DNA of 54,961 bases from Bacteroidales bacterium (GCA_021740045.1 JAIPAP010000008.1:1-54961), one strand, 5' to 3'; numbered from the stretch's first letter, positions 44,590 through 54,181 are shown. Notes: generated by a model from the sequence alone, not told the origin. A program made the numbers and translations.

Positions 44590-44845
44590 AGGATATGGTT
44601 TTGGTGAATACAATAGCTGTTGTTCAAATTAATAAGGAAAACGCCCAAAGCTCTGTTTTTATTATTGGAAGAGGTTATTACTATGAAACTGGAAATAGTT
44701 ACGGGTTTGACTGATTACAGGAGAGTATATTAGATCCACTTGATAAGCCTTCTCTCCTATCTTGGTCTTTCCGGAAAATCTGTTTAAAGCTTAACCGCTT
44801 CATGGAATCTATTGTGTACCATCAGAGTCAATTCTTTTAATACAG

Positions 44846-46150
44846 CTATTCAAAAGCCCTTGTCAGCACCGCCTTTTTTGCCAGCAAAGTGAGTACCAGG
44901 CTACGGGTGATCATAAACAGGATGAGCGCCAGCCACAAGCCGTGATTGCCCATTGGCCCCCTTAATAAATAGTAGGAGGGCAAAAAGATCAGCAAGGTAG
45001 CAATCAGCATGGTGTTGCGCATAGCCACCGAGGAAGTGGCCCCCACATATATGCCATCCCAAAGGAAAGCCGCAAAGGTGATAAGCGGAAGTATCTTTAC
45101 CCAAAACATATATGGCATGGATTGGCTGATCACGGTTTCATTATCTGTAAGGAAATACAACAGGTACTTCCCGCCAAAAACATATACCAAAGAAAATGGA
45201 ATACTTAATCCAACCCCCCAAAAGAACAAAAGCCTGATAACACTTTTAAGATTGCCCTTTTCTTTAGCACCTATGAATCTTCCAACCAAGGCTTCGGCAG
45301 CGTAGGCAAAACCATCGATAAAAAAGGAAAAAATGAGAAAGAACTGGAATAACAAAGTGTTTACTGCTAATATGGTATCGTTGGTATTGGCCGACTGGGT
45401 AGTAAAAAATGAAAGGGTAAAGATGAGGCAAATAGTCCTGATAAAGATATCTTTATTGACCATAAAGAACTTCTTGTAATCCGAAAACTTGAGCAAAGCT
45501 TCTCTTTTCCAGTGCTTAAAGAGCTTTCCGTAATGCTTTTGAAAGAAGAACAAGCCAAGCAGCAATCCTGAATACTGTGCCATGACTGTTCCCAGGGCAA
45601 CACCATCGGATTTCATGTTCATCACATAAACCAAAAACACATTAAACCCTATGTTAAGCGAATTAACAGTAATGGCAATAAACATAGGAATACGGGCATT
45701 CTGCATGCCGATATACCAGCCGGTGAGCACATAAAGCCCCATGGTAGCCGGCGCAGCCCAAATACGTATATAAAAATATGACCGGGCCAGTTGCTCCACG
45801 TCCTGGCTTCCTTTCACAATAAAGAAAGCAAACTGAACAATGGGCTTTTGCAGGATAATAAGCGTTAAACTGATCAACAGGGCGATGAGTAAAGCTCGCG
45901 ACAGTATCATCGACATTTCCTTCAAATCGCGTGTCCCATAAGCCTGTGCTGTAAAACCGCTGGTTCCCATGCGCAAAAAACTAAAGCTCATGTAAATAAA
46001 ATTAAAGATCATTCCGCCCAATGAAATCGCCCCGATGTACAGCTTGGAATCGAGGTGCCCCATTAACGACAAGTCAACCAATCCCAGCAAGGGTACGGTT
46101 ATATTGGTGACAATGTTCGGTACAGCCAGATTGAGTATCTTCCTGTTCAA
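44846..46150 (-). CDS. MATE-family efflux transporter
   Basis: 434 residues from a TTG at 46150. The GTG at 46225 is rejected because a promoter-like element lies after it and because family members start at MNRKILNLAVPNIV. There are twelve helices in two bundles. The GLVDLSLMGHL motif of helix 1 holds the conserved Asp, and QAYGTRDLKEMS is the usual loop. It exports cationic compounds with Na+ or H+; the substrate is unknown. Confidence 0.85.
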   Translation of the reverse strand: MNRKILNLAVPNIVTNITVPLLGLVDLSLMGHLDSKLYIGAISLGGMIFNFIYMSFSFLRMGTSGFTAQAYGTRDLKEMSMILSRALLIALLISLTLIILQKPIVQFAFFIVKGSQDVEQLARSYFYIRIWAAPATMGLYVLTGWYIGMQNARIPMFIAITVNSLNIGFNVFLVYVMNMKSDGVALGTVMAQYSGLLLGLFFFQKHYGKLFKHWKREALLKFSDYKKFFMVNKDIFIRTICLIFTLSFFTTQSANTNDTILAVNTLLFQFFLIFSFFIDGFAYAAEALVGRFIGAKEKGNLKSVIRLLFFWGVGLSIPFSLVYVFGGKYLLYFLTDNETVISQSMPYMFWVKILPLITFAAFLWDGIYVGATSSVAMRNTMLIATLLIFLPSYYLLRGPMGNHGLWLALILFMITRSLVLTLLAKKAVLTRAFE

Positions 46151-46167
46151 CAGCTTTAAATTTTGCG

Positions 46168-46175
46168 CGAAAATA
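46168..46175 (-). promoter_or_regulatory. Variant -7 element (TATTTTCG) for the MATE gene
   Basis: One mismatch from consensus, 17 nt before the TTG start; identical to the kdsC element. Confidence 0.4.
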
Positions 46176-46312
46176 CGGAATCTTTTGTCCCGGAGTCCTG
46201 TACTGATTAATCTTAAAAAAACCACATCAGTGTATTGAGGTGTTGAACTTTTACGTATATTTCCTGTTCAAAGAAAAGTTAAAATAATTGAACATAATAA
46301 CAATTAAAAAAG

Positions 46313-46987
46313 ATGAATATGAGAACATTAGGAAAACTAACCATGCTATTATTTTTTACTGCGGCCATTACATCATGCGGTGGTCCCGAAGGTGAAAAAG
46401 CCGAAACCACACAGGCAAAAGAAGTAAAAACAAGCACCGAAGGCGCCATTGATTACAGCATACAGCCCCGGAGAAGTATGATCAACTGGGAAGGAAGCAA
46501 GCCGGGTGGCTCACACCAAGGGACAATTGATGTAAAGGAAGGTAGCTTTAAAGTAAAGGAGGACGAAATTGTAGGCGGCCGGTTTGTAATTGATATGACC
46601 TCCATTAAAGATAATGATATTAAAAACCCGGAAGATAGAGCTAAACTGGAGAATCATCTTAAATCATCCGACTTCTTCCATGTGGAGAAATACCCCACTG
46701 CCATTTTTGAAATAACTGATTTAAAGGAAGCAGAGCCCACGGATGATTTCAAGGCCACACATAAGGTTACCGGTAATCTTACCATGAAAGATAGCACCAA
46801 AAACATCACCTTTCCGGCTCACATCGAATTTGTCGGCAATTTCATCAAGGCCGAAAGCGACCGTTTTGTGATCGACCGCAGCAAATGGAATGTGCGTTAC
46901 GGTTCAAGAACCTTTTTTGATGACCTTCAGAATAAATACATTCACGATGATATTGCACTGAGGATAAGAATTACGGCAGAGCAGTAA
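46313..46987 (+). CDS. YceI-family lipoprotein
   Basis: 224 residues. The signal peptide ends ITSCGG with lipid Cys at about 22. The YceI lipocalin-like barrel shows SMINWEGSKPGGSHQGTI, GGRFVIDMTSIKDNDI, HLKSSDFFHVEKYPTAIFEI and DRSKWNVRYGSRTFF, all standard. YceI proteins bind isoprenoids or other long-chain lipids in the periplasm. A strong terminator follows. Confidence 0.92.
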   Translation: MNMRTLGKLTMLLFFTAAITSCGGPEGEKAETTQAKEVKTSTEGAIDYSIQPRRSMINWEGSKPGGSHQGTIDVKEGSFKVKEDEIVGGRFVIDMTSIKDNDIKNPEDRAKLENHLKSSDFFHVEKYPTAIFEITDLKEAEPTDDFKATHKVTGNLTMKDSTKNITFPAHIEFVGNFIKAESDRFVIDRSKWNVRYGSRTFFDDLQNKYIHDDIALRIRITAEQ

Positions 46988-47012
46988 TTTTGATTTGGCA
47001 AGACTTATAAAG

Positions 47013-47043
47013 AAAAGGCCGGATGCTCTATCCGGCCTTTTTT
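47013..47043 (+). terminator. Rho-independent terminator after the YceI gene
   Basis: AAAAGGCCGGAT (47013-47024) pairs perfectly with ATCCGGCCTTTT (47030-47041) across GCTCT, with further T residues. Confidence 0.92.
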
Positions 47044-47193
47044 GTTTTAGGTAATTATACCTGTAAAAATTGTAAAACAGCATGAAGCGAAGGGCTGTTT
47101 GCATGAAGTTTTGAACTTCCATGCTCCAAGCACCATGCTTTCAGGAATGTCTGCTAACTTCATCAATGGGTTTTATGCTACCCCTGGCAAACA

Positions 47194-47736
47194 TCATTCC
47201 TTAATCCATCCTATAATGACTTCATCCGTGGGTTTTGTTTTAGTATAAACCACATCTTCCAGCTCGCCATTTTCATTAATGAGGTATTTCTGGAAATTCC
47301 ATTTCACCTCCGAATCCATCTTACCGTTCTTTTCTTTGCTGGTAAGCCATTGGTAAATGGGATGCATATCGTCGCCCTTAACCGAAATTTTCGACATCAT
47401 GGGGAAAGTAACCCCGTAATTGGTGGTGCAAAATTCCTTGATCTCCTCATCGGTGCCGGGTTCCTGGTTGGCAAAGTTGTTGGCCGGAAAACCGATCACC
47501 GTAAAATCCTCACCGCCGTATTTTTCATACAGCTCCTGCAAGCCTTCGTATTGCGGCGTAAAACCACATTTTGAAGCGGTATTCACGATCAATACCTTCT
47601 TTCCTTTCAATTGCGAAAAGTCGAAGCTTTTGCCATTAATGGTTTCGGTTTTAAAATTGTGCAGGGTCATCTGGGCATATCCTGATACCATAAAGCCCAG
47701 CAATAGCGCTGTTAATATGATTGTTGTCTTTTTCAT
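47194..47736 (-). CDS. Secreted glutathione-peroxidase-like protein
   Basis: 180 residues. A signal peptide (ends GYAQ) precedes the thioredoxin-like fold. The peroxidatic Cys is about 57 in VNTASKCGFTPQYEGL, and the triad partners are in FPANNFANQEPGT and VKWNFQKYLI. It has Cys rather than selenocysteine and probably uses thioredoxin. The predicted periplasmic location suggests defence against external peroxides. Confidence 0.92.
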   Translation of the reverse strand: MKKTTIILTALLLGFMVSGYAQMTLHNFKTETINGKSFDFSQLKGKKVLIVNTASKCGFTPQYEGLQELYEKYGGEDFTVIGFPANNFANQEPGTDEEIKEFCTTNYGVTFPMMSKISVKGDDMHPIYQWLTSKEKNGKMDSEVKWNFQKYLINENGELEDVVYTKTKPTDEVIIGWIKE

Positions 47737-47835
47737 AGTATGTTGATGATTAAGTTTAGGTTTAGATTATTAAGTGTAAACAATGAATGAGGAGTGATGT
47801 TTTTAGTCTTGAAGAAAAACACTCGAATTCAATTT

Positions 47836-48543
47836 TCATTTATAAAGCACCTGCTCTTCCGACAGCAAGGGCTTACCCTGATAACGGCGGAACAGCTGCG
47901 CAATCGCCACTACATCTTTTTGGCAGTACTCCACGATTCGTTGCAGGTTGTTTTCTTCATAATATACCTGGCCTACCTGGCTGCCATCGATGTCATCTTT
48001 GGGGGTGGGAATTTCAAAGATAGTGGTTAAAAGATCGAGGGAGGTATAGCTTTTATAATCTCCAAAACGCCAAAGCTGCATGGTATCGAGATGAGCGACC
48101 TCCCAGGGTTTTTTACCGGCCAAATCGAGGATGGAAGGCAGGGCGATGCCATTCAACAACATGCGCCGCGCAATGTATGGAAAGTCGAATTCCTTGCCGT
48201 TATGAGCACACAAGTACTTATTCGGGGCGGTAAAATAATCGTTAAGCAGCTTGGCGAAATCCTGTAGTAATTTTTTTTCATCATCCCCATAAAAGGATTT
48301 GATGCGCAGGTTTCCATTGTTGATAAATCCCACCGAAATGCAAATAATGCGTCCAAACTCTGCATAAATGCCTGCCCTGGGAAACAACTCCTCGGGAGTT
48401 TCTTCATCCTGCTTTTTGATCTTTCCAGCCTTTTTATCCCACAATTGCCTTAACTTATCAGGCATATCGCTGTAATTCGGGTAAGCCGGGACAGTTTCGA
48501 TATCCAAAAAAAGAATGTTTTCAATATTGATTTTGTCGAGCAT
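47836..48543 (-). CDS. DEDD-family 3'-5' exonuclease (predicted PolB exonuclease-like)
   Basis: 235 residues from ATG 48543. The TTG at 48561 overlaps a consensus -7 element and is rejected. ILFLDIETVP is exo I with the DxE pair. AHNGKEFDFPYIARRM is exo II, and IVEYCQKDVVAIAQL is exo III with its Asp. This DnaQ/RNase-H-like type (PF10108) probably degrades or proofreads nucleic acid; the role is unproven. Confidence 0.87.
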   Translation of the reverse strand: MLDKINIENILFLDIETVPAYPNYSDMPDKLRQLWDKKAGKIKKQDEETPEELFPRAGIYAEFGRIICISVGFINNGNLRIKSFYGDDEKKLLQDFAKLLNDYFTAPNKYLCAHNGKEFDFPYIARRMLLNGIALPSILDLAGKKPWEVAHLDTMQLWRFGDYKSYTSLDLLTTIFEIPTPKDDIDGSQVGQVYYEENNLQRIVEYCQKDVVAIAQLFRRYQGKPLLSEEQVLYK

Positions 48544-48558
48544 AAGTATGATTTTCTT

Positions 48559-48566
48559 CAAAAGTA
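48559..48566 (-). promoter_or_regulatory. TAnnTTTG -7 element (TACTTTTG) for the exonuclease
   Basis: Exact consensus match, 15 nt before ATG 48543. Confidence 0.5.
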
Positions 48567-48668
48567 AACATGACCTTCAACTTTGCCAAGAATTTTTTAC
48601 CAGATGGCGGTGATAAAGACCAAACTTTAGCTCATGCACAGTGTTTAACCTGAACCGTTTTTTATTAC

Positions 48669-48676
48669 TATATTTG
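48669..48676 (+). promoter_or_regulatory. TAnnTTTG -7 element (TATATTTG) for the 48698 gene
   Basis: Exact consensus match, 21 nt before the TTG start, supporting that start. Confidence 0.45.
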
Positions 48677-48697
48677 AACCGATAATTTTACTGCGCT

Positions 48698-49228
48698 TTG
48701 AAACGACAAATAGCCGGCATAGTATTGATCTTTTGTTTTGCAGCCCCCATTATTGCTACATATACCTGGCTGCAATATAAGAAATCGATCACCAAAAAAG
48801 AGGTGAAGCAACAATTGGTTGCCGGTGTTGATAAGAACGAGCTGATTCTACTGAAATTTTCCAAAAACGACTCACAAAAGCTATTGAATTGGAAGCACAG
48901 CAAGGAATTTGAATATGATGACCGGATGTACGACATCGTAAAAACTGAATTACAAGGTGACACGGCTTACTACTGGTGTTGGTTGGATTATAAGGAAACA
49001 AGGCTGAACAAAGAGTTGAAAAAGCTTGTCGCCCATGCACTGGGCAATAATAATCAGAGAAAGGAAACAAAACAGCAATTAACCAACTTTTATAAGTCTC
49101 TATACTGGGGGCCAAAACCCATTTGGTTTTCATCGCACAATCCGGCCACCGGTATGGTCCGATTCGCTTATTTTGAATCATATACTTCTCGATCATTCCC
49201 ACCGCCAACACCACCACCCAAAGGTTAA
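48698..49228 (+). CDS. Membrane-anchored protein of unknown function
   Basis: 176 residues from a TTG. One N-terminal helix (IAGIVLIFCFAAPIIATYTWL) is followed by a charged extracytoplasmic part: KKEVKQQLVAGVDKNELILLKFS, KEFEYDDRMYDIVKTEL and YYWCWLDYKETRLNKELKKL. This pattern recurs, from memory, in short proteins encoded before TonB-dependent receptors in Bacteroidota; no function is known. The C-terminus ends in a Pro-rich tail (FPPPTPPPKG). It lies 294 bp before the receptor gene. Confidence 0.72.
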   Translation: MKRQIAGIVLIFCFAAPIIATYTWLQYKKSITKKEVKQQLVAGVDKNELILLKFSKNDSQKLLNWKHSKEFEYDDRMYDIVKTELQGDTAYYWCWLDYKETRLNKELKKLVAHALGNNNQRKETKQQLTNFYKSLYWGPKPIWFSSHNPATGMVRFAYFESYTSRSFPPPTPPPKG

Positions 49229-49305
49229 ACCGCACATTGTGGTTATAGATTTTACAAGACAGTTTCATATCAACCTTGGCAATTTATATTCCTTATACAG
49301 GGATG

Positions 49306-49352
49306 ATTGGTTAATTGGTTAATTGGTCAATTAGTTAATTAGTTAATTAGTT
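49306..49352. repeat. Tandem 8-bp repeat TTAATTGG / TTAATTAG
   Basis: About five imperfect 8-nt units (GGTTAATT, GGTCAATT, AGTTAATT), in the gap before the TonB receptor gene. AT-rich, with no start codon frame. Confidence 0.7.
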
Positions 49353-49522
49353 CGATTGAAGCAGAAGTATTTTGGCACTAATCTATGGCCACTTAATTTA
49401 ACGTGCAGCAAAAGTCCCCGCTTTTTTTCGGTAATCGAATTTTAAGGATGGTTCAAATCAGAACTGATATCACCGGCATAGGTTTGGGGACAATGATTAT
49501 TGTTTAACCTTAATTTACTCAT

Positions 49523-51931
49523 ATGATGAAGAAGATGATGATATTAGGGTTATTGTTGGGTGTGATGGGTTACACATATTCCCAAACAATAACCGTTAAA
49601 GATAATGACACCGGCGAGCCCCTGGAACTGGTCACTTTGATCAGTCATGATCCCAAGGCCTTCGTCACCACCAATCCAAAAGGACAGGCCGATATTTCCG
49701 ATTTCAAAGGAGCCGAACATATAGAGATACGCTCGCTGGGTTATAAAACACTGGTAATGAGCTATACCGATATCAAATCGCAAGCGTTTACCGTCGAGCT
49801 GGATCATTCACCCTTGAACATGGATGCCGTGGTAGTATCGGCCACCCGTTGGCAGCAAAGCCTTAACAATGTTCCATCGAAAATCGCCACCATTTCACCC
49901 AAGGAAATTGCCCTGCAAAATCCGCAAACCGCTGCCGATTTGCTGGGGGTATCAGGTGAAGTGTTTATTCAGAAAAGTCAACAGGGTGTCGGCAGCCCGA
50001 TGATCAGGGGTTTCGCCACCAACCGCTTGCTATACACCATTGATGGGGTACGGATGAATACTGCCATTTTTCGTGGCGGTAACATTCAAAACGTGATCTC
50101 CCTCGATCCCTATGCCATTGAAAACACCGAAGTGCTCTTTGGCCCCGGATCGGTGATTTATGGAAGCGACGCCATTGGTGGCGTGATGAGCTTTCAAACC
50201 CTTACACCACAGTTCTCACTAGAGGATGAACCAATGATCAGTGGGAAAGCCGCAACCCGGTACTCATCGGCCAATAATGAAAAAACCGCTCACTTCCATG
50301 TAAATGCAGGCTGGAAGAAATGGGCCATGGTCACCAGTATCAGCACTAATAATTACGGGAATTTGAAGATGGGAACACATGGCCCCGATGCCTATTTGAA
50401 ACCCTATTACATAGAGCGCATCGACAGCACCGATGTGGTGGTGCGAAACAAAAACCCTGAAATACAGCGTCCTTCGGGCTATTCGCAAATCAACATGATG
50501 CAGAAGCTGCGCTATAAACCTAATGAAGCCTGGGATTTGAAGTATGGCTTCCATTATTCCGAAACATCTTCTTATGGCCGGTTCGACCGGCATTTACGGT
50601 TCAGGGATAGCCATCCGCGTTACGCCCAATGGGATTACGGCCCGCAAAAATGGTTGATGAACAAACTGACGGCCACACATGAGAATAGTCACACCTTGTA
50701 TAATAAAATGACCATCAGGCTGGCTCAACAGTATTTCGAGGAAAGCCGCATAGACCGCTCCTTAAATGACCCGGAGCAACGAAACCGCATCGAAAAGATC
50801 GATGCCTACTCGGTTAACCTTGATTTTAATAAATCGCTGAGCCAGCGCAATGAGCTGATCTATGGCTTCGAATGGGTGCAAAACGATGTGAATTCCACGG
50901 CCTTCATTCGCAACATCAACACCAATGCCGAAATGGATGCGCCAACACGCTACCCGCAGTCTACATGGTCATCATATGCAGCTTTTGTAACCGATCATTA
51001 CGAGATATCGGACAAATGGATGCTGCAAGCCGGCCTGCGCTATAATCAGTTTAACATCGATGCAAAATTCGACACCACATTTTATGGTTTTCCTTTTACC
51101 AAAGCCAATCTAAATAATGGTGCCTTAACCGGTAACCTGGGGTTCACCTATCGTCCCGATGATTCGTGGGTGATCAAGGCCAGTGCTTCCACCGGTTTCC
51201 GTTCACCAAATGTGGACGATGTTGGCAAGGTGTTCGACTCGGAGCCAGGGTCAGTGGTGGTACCCAATCCCGATCTCCAGGCCGAATATGCCTACAGCGC
51301 CGACCTGGGAATTGCCAAAGTGATCAATGAAAAGGTCAAAATCGATTTCACCGGCTTTTATACCAATCTCCAGGATGCTATGGTCAGACGTGATTATGTC
51401 CTCAATGGGCGGGATAGCATTTTGTATGACGGTGTGATGAGCCAGGTGCAAGCCATTCAAAATGCTGCCGTAGCAAATGTTTACGGTTTCCAGGCCGGTA
51501 TTGAAATTAAGTTGCCCAAAGGATTCGAGTTTTCAAGCGATTTTAATTACCAGCAAGGAGAGGAAGAACTCGACGATGGCACTACAAGCCCCTCGCGTCA
51601 TGCTGCTCCCTGGTTTGGAGTATCACGGCTATCTTATCGCACTGACGGTATCAACCTGCAATTTTACACCGAATACAGCGGTGAAGTGGAGTTCGAAGAT
51701 CTGGCCGTTAGCGAGCAGGGTAAACCCGAGCTATATGCCCCCGACGGGAATGGAAACCACTACGCTCCGGGATGGTACACGCTGAATTTCAAAGCAATGT
51801 ATCATTTAACCGAAAGCCTCAGAATAGTAGCCGGTCTGGAAAATATCACAGACCAGCGCTATCGCACTTACAGTTCAGGCATATCAGCCCCGGGGAGGAA
51901 TTTTATGATTTCGCTGAGGGCAAGCTTTTAA
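49523..51931 (+). CDS. TonB-dependent outer-membrane receptor (heme/hemoglobin-receptor-like)
   Basis: 802 residues. After a signal peptide (ends YSQ) comes a carboxypeptidase-regulatory-like domain (TITVKDNDTGEPLELVTLI). The plug follows at about 100-235 (VVVSATRWQQSLNNVPSKI, MIRGFATNRLLYTIDGVRM, GSVIYGSDAIGGVM) and then a 22-strand barrel ending in ITDQRYRTYSSGISAPGRNFMISLRASF. The plug resembles the TonB hemin/hemoglobin/transferrin receptor group more than SusC. No SusD, ABC or ligand-specific gene is adjacent, so the substrate stays open. Confidence 0.88.
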   Translation: MMKKMMILGLLLGVMGYTYSQTITVKDNDTGEPLELVTLISHDPKAFVTTNPKGQADISDFKGAEHIEIRSLGYKTLVMSYTDIKSQAFTVELDHSPLNMDAVVVSATRWQQSLNNVPSKIATISPKEIALQNPQTAADLLGVSGEVFIQKSQQGVGSPMIRGFATNRLLYTIDGVRMNTAIFRGGNIQNVISLDPYAIENTEVLFGPGSVIYGSDAIGGVMSFQTLTPQFSLEDEPMISGKAATRYSSANNEKTAHFHVNAGWKKWAMVTSISTNNYGNLKMGTHGPDAYLKPYYIERIDSTDVVVRNKNPEIQRPSGYSQINMMQKLRYKPNEAWDLKYGFHYSETSSYGRFDRHLRFRDSHPRYAQWDYGPQKWLMNKLTATHENSHTLYNKMTIRLAQQYFEESRIDRSLNDPEQRNRIEKIDAYSVNLDFNKSLSQRNELIYGFEWVQNDVNSTAFIRNINTNAEMDAPTRYPQSTWSSYAAFVTDHYEISDKWMLQAGLRYNQFNIDAKFDTTFYGFPFTKANLNNGALTGNLGFTYRPDDSWVIKASASTGFRSPNVDDVGKVFDSEPGSVVVPNPDLQAEYAYSADLGIAKVINEKVKIDFTGFYTNLQDAMVRRDYVLNGRDSILYDGVMSQVQAIQNAAVANVYGFQAGIEIKLPKGFEFSSDFNYQQGEEELDDGTTSPSRHAAPWFGVSRLSYRTDGINLQFYTEYSGEVEFEDLAVSEQGKPELYAPDGNGNHYAPGWYTLNFKAMYHLTESLRIVAGLENITDQRYRTYSSGISAPGRNFMISLRASF

Positions 51932-51956
51932 TCCAATTAATTAAAACCTAAGTTGA

Positions 51957-51991
51957 GCGATTTTTTCCCGATCAGTTGGGATTCAAATCGC
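51957..51991. other. Stem-loop after the TonB receptor gene
   Basis: GCGATTT (51957-51963) pairs with AAATCGC (51985-51991), and CCC (51967-51969) with GGG (51978-51980). There is no T tract, so it is not a classical terminator; it may protect a 3' end. Confidence 0.45.
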
Positions 51992-52198
51992 TTAACATAG
52001 GTCATATTATTTAACGGAACGCTAATGATAATGATGTAACGCCCACCTGACCGAACTGGCAGGAATATACTCTGGACAGTGTTCATCCCTGTCTAACTCA
52101 TTTTATTAATCGTATCAAATTTGAGATTCAAAAGCATAAGTAAAAATTTGAATATTTTGAAAAAAGTTCTGAGGCATGCCCAACCCCCTAATTATGAT

Positions 52199-52206
52199 TA
52201 ACTTTG
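52199..52206 (+). promoter_or_regulatory. TAnnTTTG -7 element (TAACTTTG) for the propeller lipoprotein
   Basis: Exact consensus match, 4 nt before ATG 52211, predicting a leaderless mRNA. Confidence 0.5.
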
Positions 52207-52210
52207 GAGC

Positions 52211-53506
52211 ATGAAGCCGCTTATCAATTCAATTATTTTTGCAATAATGCTGCTTATTATTTCATGCGGAAAAAAGGATTCATCATTTTTTAACCCCACT
52301 ATACAGTTCATCTCCCCCGCCGATAATGCAACTTTTACCGTTTTCGATTCCATCCCGGTGATATTGGAAGTTAATTCTGAAAAAACGGTCGAAATCATCT
52401 CCATTACCATAATCAATGATGACAAAACCCCGCTTTTCTCTTCCTACACTAGTGATCCCATGAAGAAGAATATACGGCTGGAATTTTATTATCCTATTGA
52501 TGATCCGTTGCTGGAATCGGGCACCTATAAGCTACGGGCTCAAGTTTATGCCGGGGCTGAAGTGGCCCGAAAGGCCATTGATATCCAAATTATGGGGCAG
52601 CCCAAAGAATTGGAAAATATGATTGTGGTCACTCAGGAAAATCCCAAATTTCATACAGTATATGAGGTAAGTAATACACTTGAAACAGAAATTCTTCTTG
52701 AACTCCGAACCGATTATTCAGGTTCAGGAATTAATTCAGCGCATGACATCCTGTTTTTCGCCGCCAGGCAATACGGTGATATGCAAGCCCTTTCGCTCGA
52801 AACCGGCAATATCCTTTGGGTGGTGGAAGGTGAGCAAAGTTCACAGTTCCCTTATTTCACCAATTTGCAGGTTCATGAGGATGAAGTGGTTGTATGTTTT
52901 TATGATGGCTACGTGCGTTCATACAACCGTTTTGGAAACACGGTGTTTAATTCCATACAGCTTGAAGAGGCCTATCCGGTAAGGAGCTTTGTTTATGAAA
53001 ATTTTGTGATTGCTCAAACTAATCATTACCTCGGGCAGGAAACCGAGTTACGTACTTTTTTCTGGGTAAGTGGTGAGCAGGAATTACGCAATGAAATCAA
53101 CCGGGAGTTGATTGCGATTTTCCCGAAAGATAACGAAAGCTTTTTCCTCTTATCAAAAGACCACGAAAGCAGTTATATTGATGCATTTAAGTTGATGCGC
53201 AACAGCATGATCAATTACCGGGAATTTGAAAACATACAATTCACCTCCGCCACCATAATGGATGAGGATAACTTTTTGATCGCTTCCGATGCAGCGATCT
53301 ACCGGTACCGGGTGGATATTAGCAACAGCACTGAATTCATACAGCGTAGCGATATTGGTTTGATCCGTTACGAACCGGTAAATGAACAGATCTATGCTGC
53401 ATCGGGTCACGAGCTGCTTCTTTTCTCAAGTGATTACGGACATTTACAAAACCATGTTACCTTTGCCGATTCGGTGGTCAATTTTCACTTTAATTATAAC
53501 AAATAA
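52211..53506 (+). CDS. Lipoprotein with Ig-like and beta-propeller domains
   Basis: 431 residues. The signal ends IISCGK with lipid Cys at 19. Residues 30-135 look like an Ig/fibronectin-type domain (PTIQFISPADNATFTVFDSIPV, LESGTYKLRAQVYAG). Residues 145-431 show repeating strand patterns such as MQALSLETGNILWVVEG and GYVRSYNRFGNTVFN, as in PQQ/WD-type propellers. It is probably surface- or periplasm-facing and binding rather than catalytic. I do not recognise a named family. It overlaps mnmD by one base. Confidence 0.7.
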   Translation: MKPLINSIIFAIMLLIISCGKKDSSFFNPTIQFISPADNATFTVFDSIPVILEVNSEKTVEIISITIINDDKTPLFSSYTSDPMKKNIRLEFYYPIDDPLLESGTYKLRAQVYAGAEVARKAIDIQIMGQPKELENMIVVTQENPKFHTVYEVSNTLETEILLELRTDYSGSGINSAHDILFFAARQYGDMQALSLETGNILWVVEGEQSSQFPYFTNLQVHEDEVVVCFYDGYVRSYNRFGNTVFNSIQLEEAYPVRSFVYENFVIAQTNHYLGQETELRTFFWVSGEQELRNEINRELIAIFPKDNESFFLLSKDHESSYIDAFKLMRNSMINYREFENIQFTSATIMDEDNFLIASDAAIYRYRVDISNSTEFIQRSDIGLIRYEPVNEQIYAASGHELLLFSSDYGHLQNHVTFADSVVNFHFNYNK

Positions 53507-54177
53507 TGGAACAAAAGCTGGTTTTAACGGAGGACGGTTCGCATACCATCTCAGTACCGGAGTTGAATGAACACTATCATTCCACCCACGGCGCCATACA
53601 GGAATCAAAACATGTGTTTATCGAAAACGGATTAAAACATTTCGAAAAGCTCGATAATCCCTTTAGCATATTAGAGATCGGGTTCGGCACCGGACTAAAT
53701 GCCCTGCTTACTTACCTGGAAACCCAGCCTGATAATGAACGCATTTATTACATTACCATCGAGCCTTATCCGGTTGAAAAGGAAATGATCAGGCAACTGA
53801 ATTACCCGGAATTGCTTAAGCGAGACGATGCCGGTAAAGTCTTTAAGCAAATGCACGAAACCAATTGGTATGTGCCGTTTTACATTTCCGACAATTTTCT
53901 GCTCAACAAGCTAAATGAAAAGCTTGAAGATGTTCAGCTTAAAGAGGAGCAATTCCACCTGGTGTATTTCGACGCCTTTGGGCCTGATGTGCAACCCGAA
54001 ATGTGGGAGCAACAAGTGTTTGATAAATTATATCATGGCATACGGAAAAATGGGATATTGGTTACCTATTCGGCTAAGGGTGCTGTGAAACGTGCATTGA
54101 AGAAAGCCGGCTTTACCGTTGAAAATCCTCCCGGTCCGGCCGGAAAGCGTGAAATGACAAGAGCCATTAAAAAATGA
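53506..54177 (+). CDS. mnmD: tRNA (mnm5s2U34) methyltransferase, MnmD-type
   Basis: 223 residues. It carries only the methyltransferase half of MnmC: ILEIGFGTGLNALLTYL is the SAM motif, and YFDAFGPDVQPEMWEQQVF is the DUF752 signature with the catalytic Asp. The FAD oxidase half is absent, as in the separate MnmD proteins of other bacteria. It methylates nm5s2U34 of tRNA to mnm5s2U34. It is coupled to the upstream lipoprotein gene, an unexpected partner. Confidence 0.9.
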   Translation: MEQKLVLTEDGSHTISVPELNEHYHSTHGAIQESKHVFIENGLKHFEKLDNPFSILEIGFGTGLNALLTYLETQPDNERIYYITIEPYPVEKEMIRQLNYPELLKRDDAGKVFKQMHETNWYVPFYISDNFLLNKLNEKLEDVQLKEEQFHLVYFDAFGPDVQPEMWEQQVFDKLYHGIRKNGILVTYSAKGAVKRALKKAGFTVENPPGPAGKREMTRAIKK

Positions 54178-54181
54178 TCCA

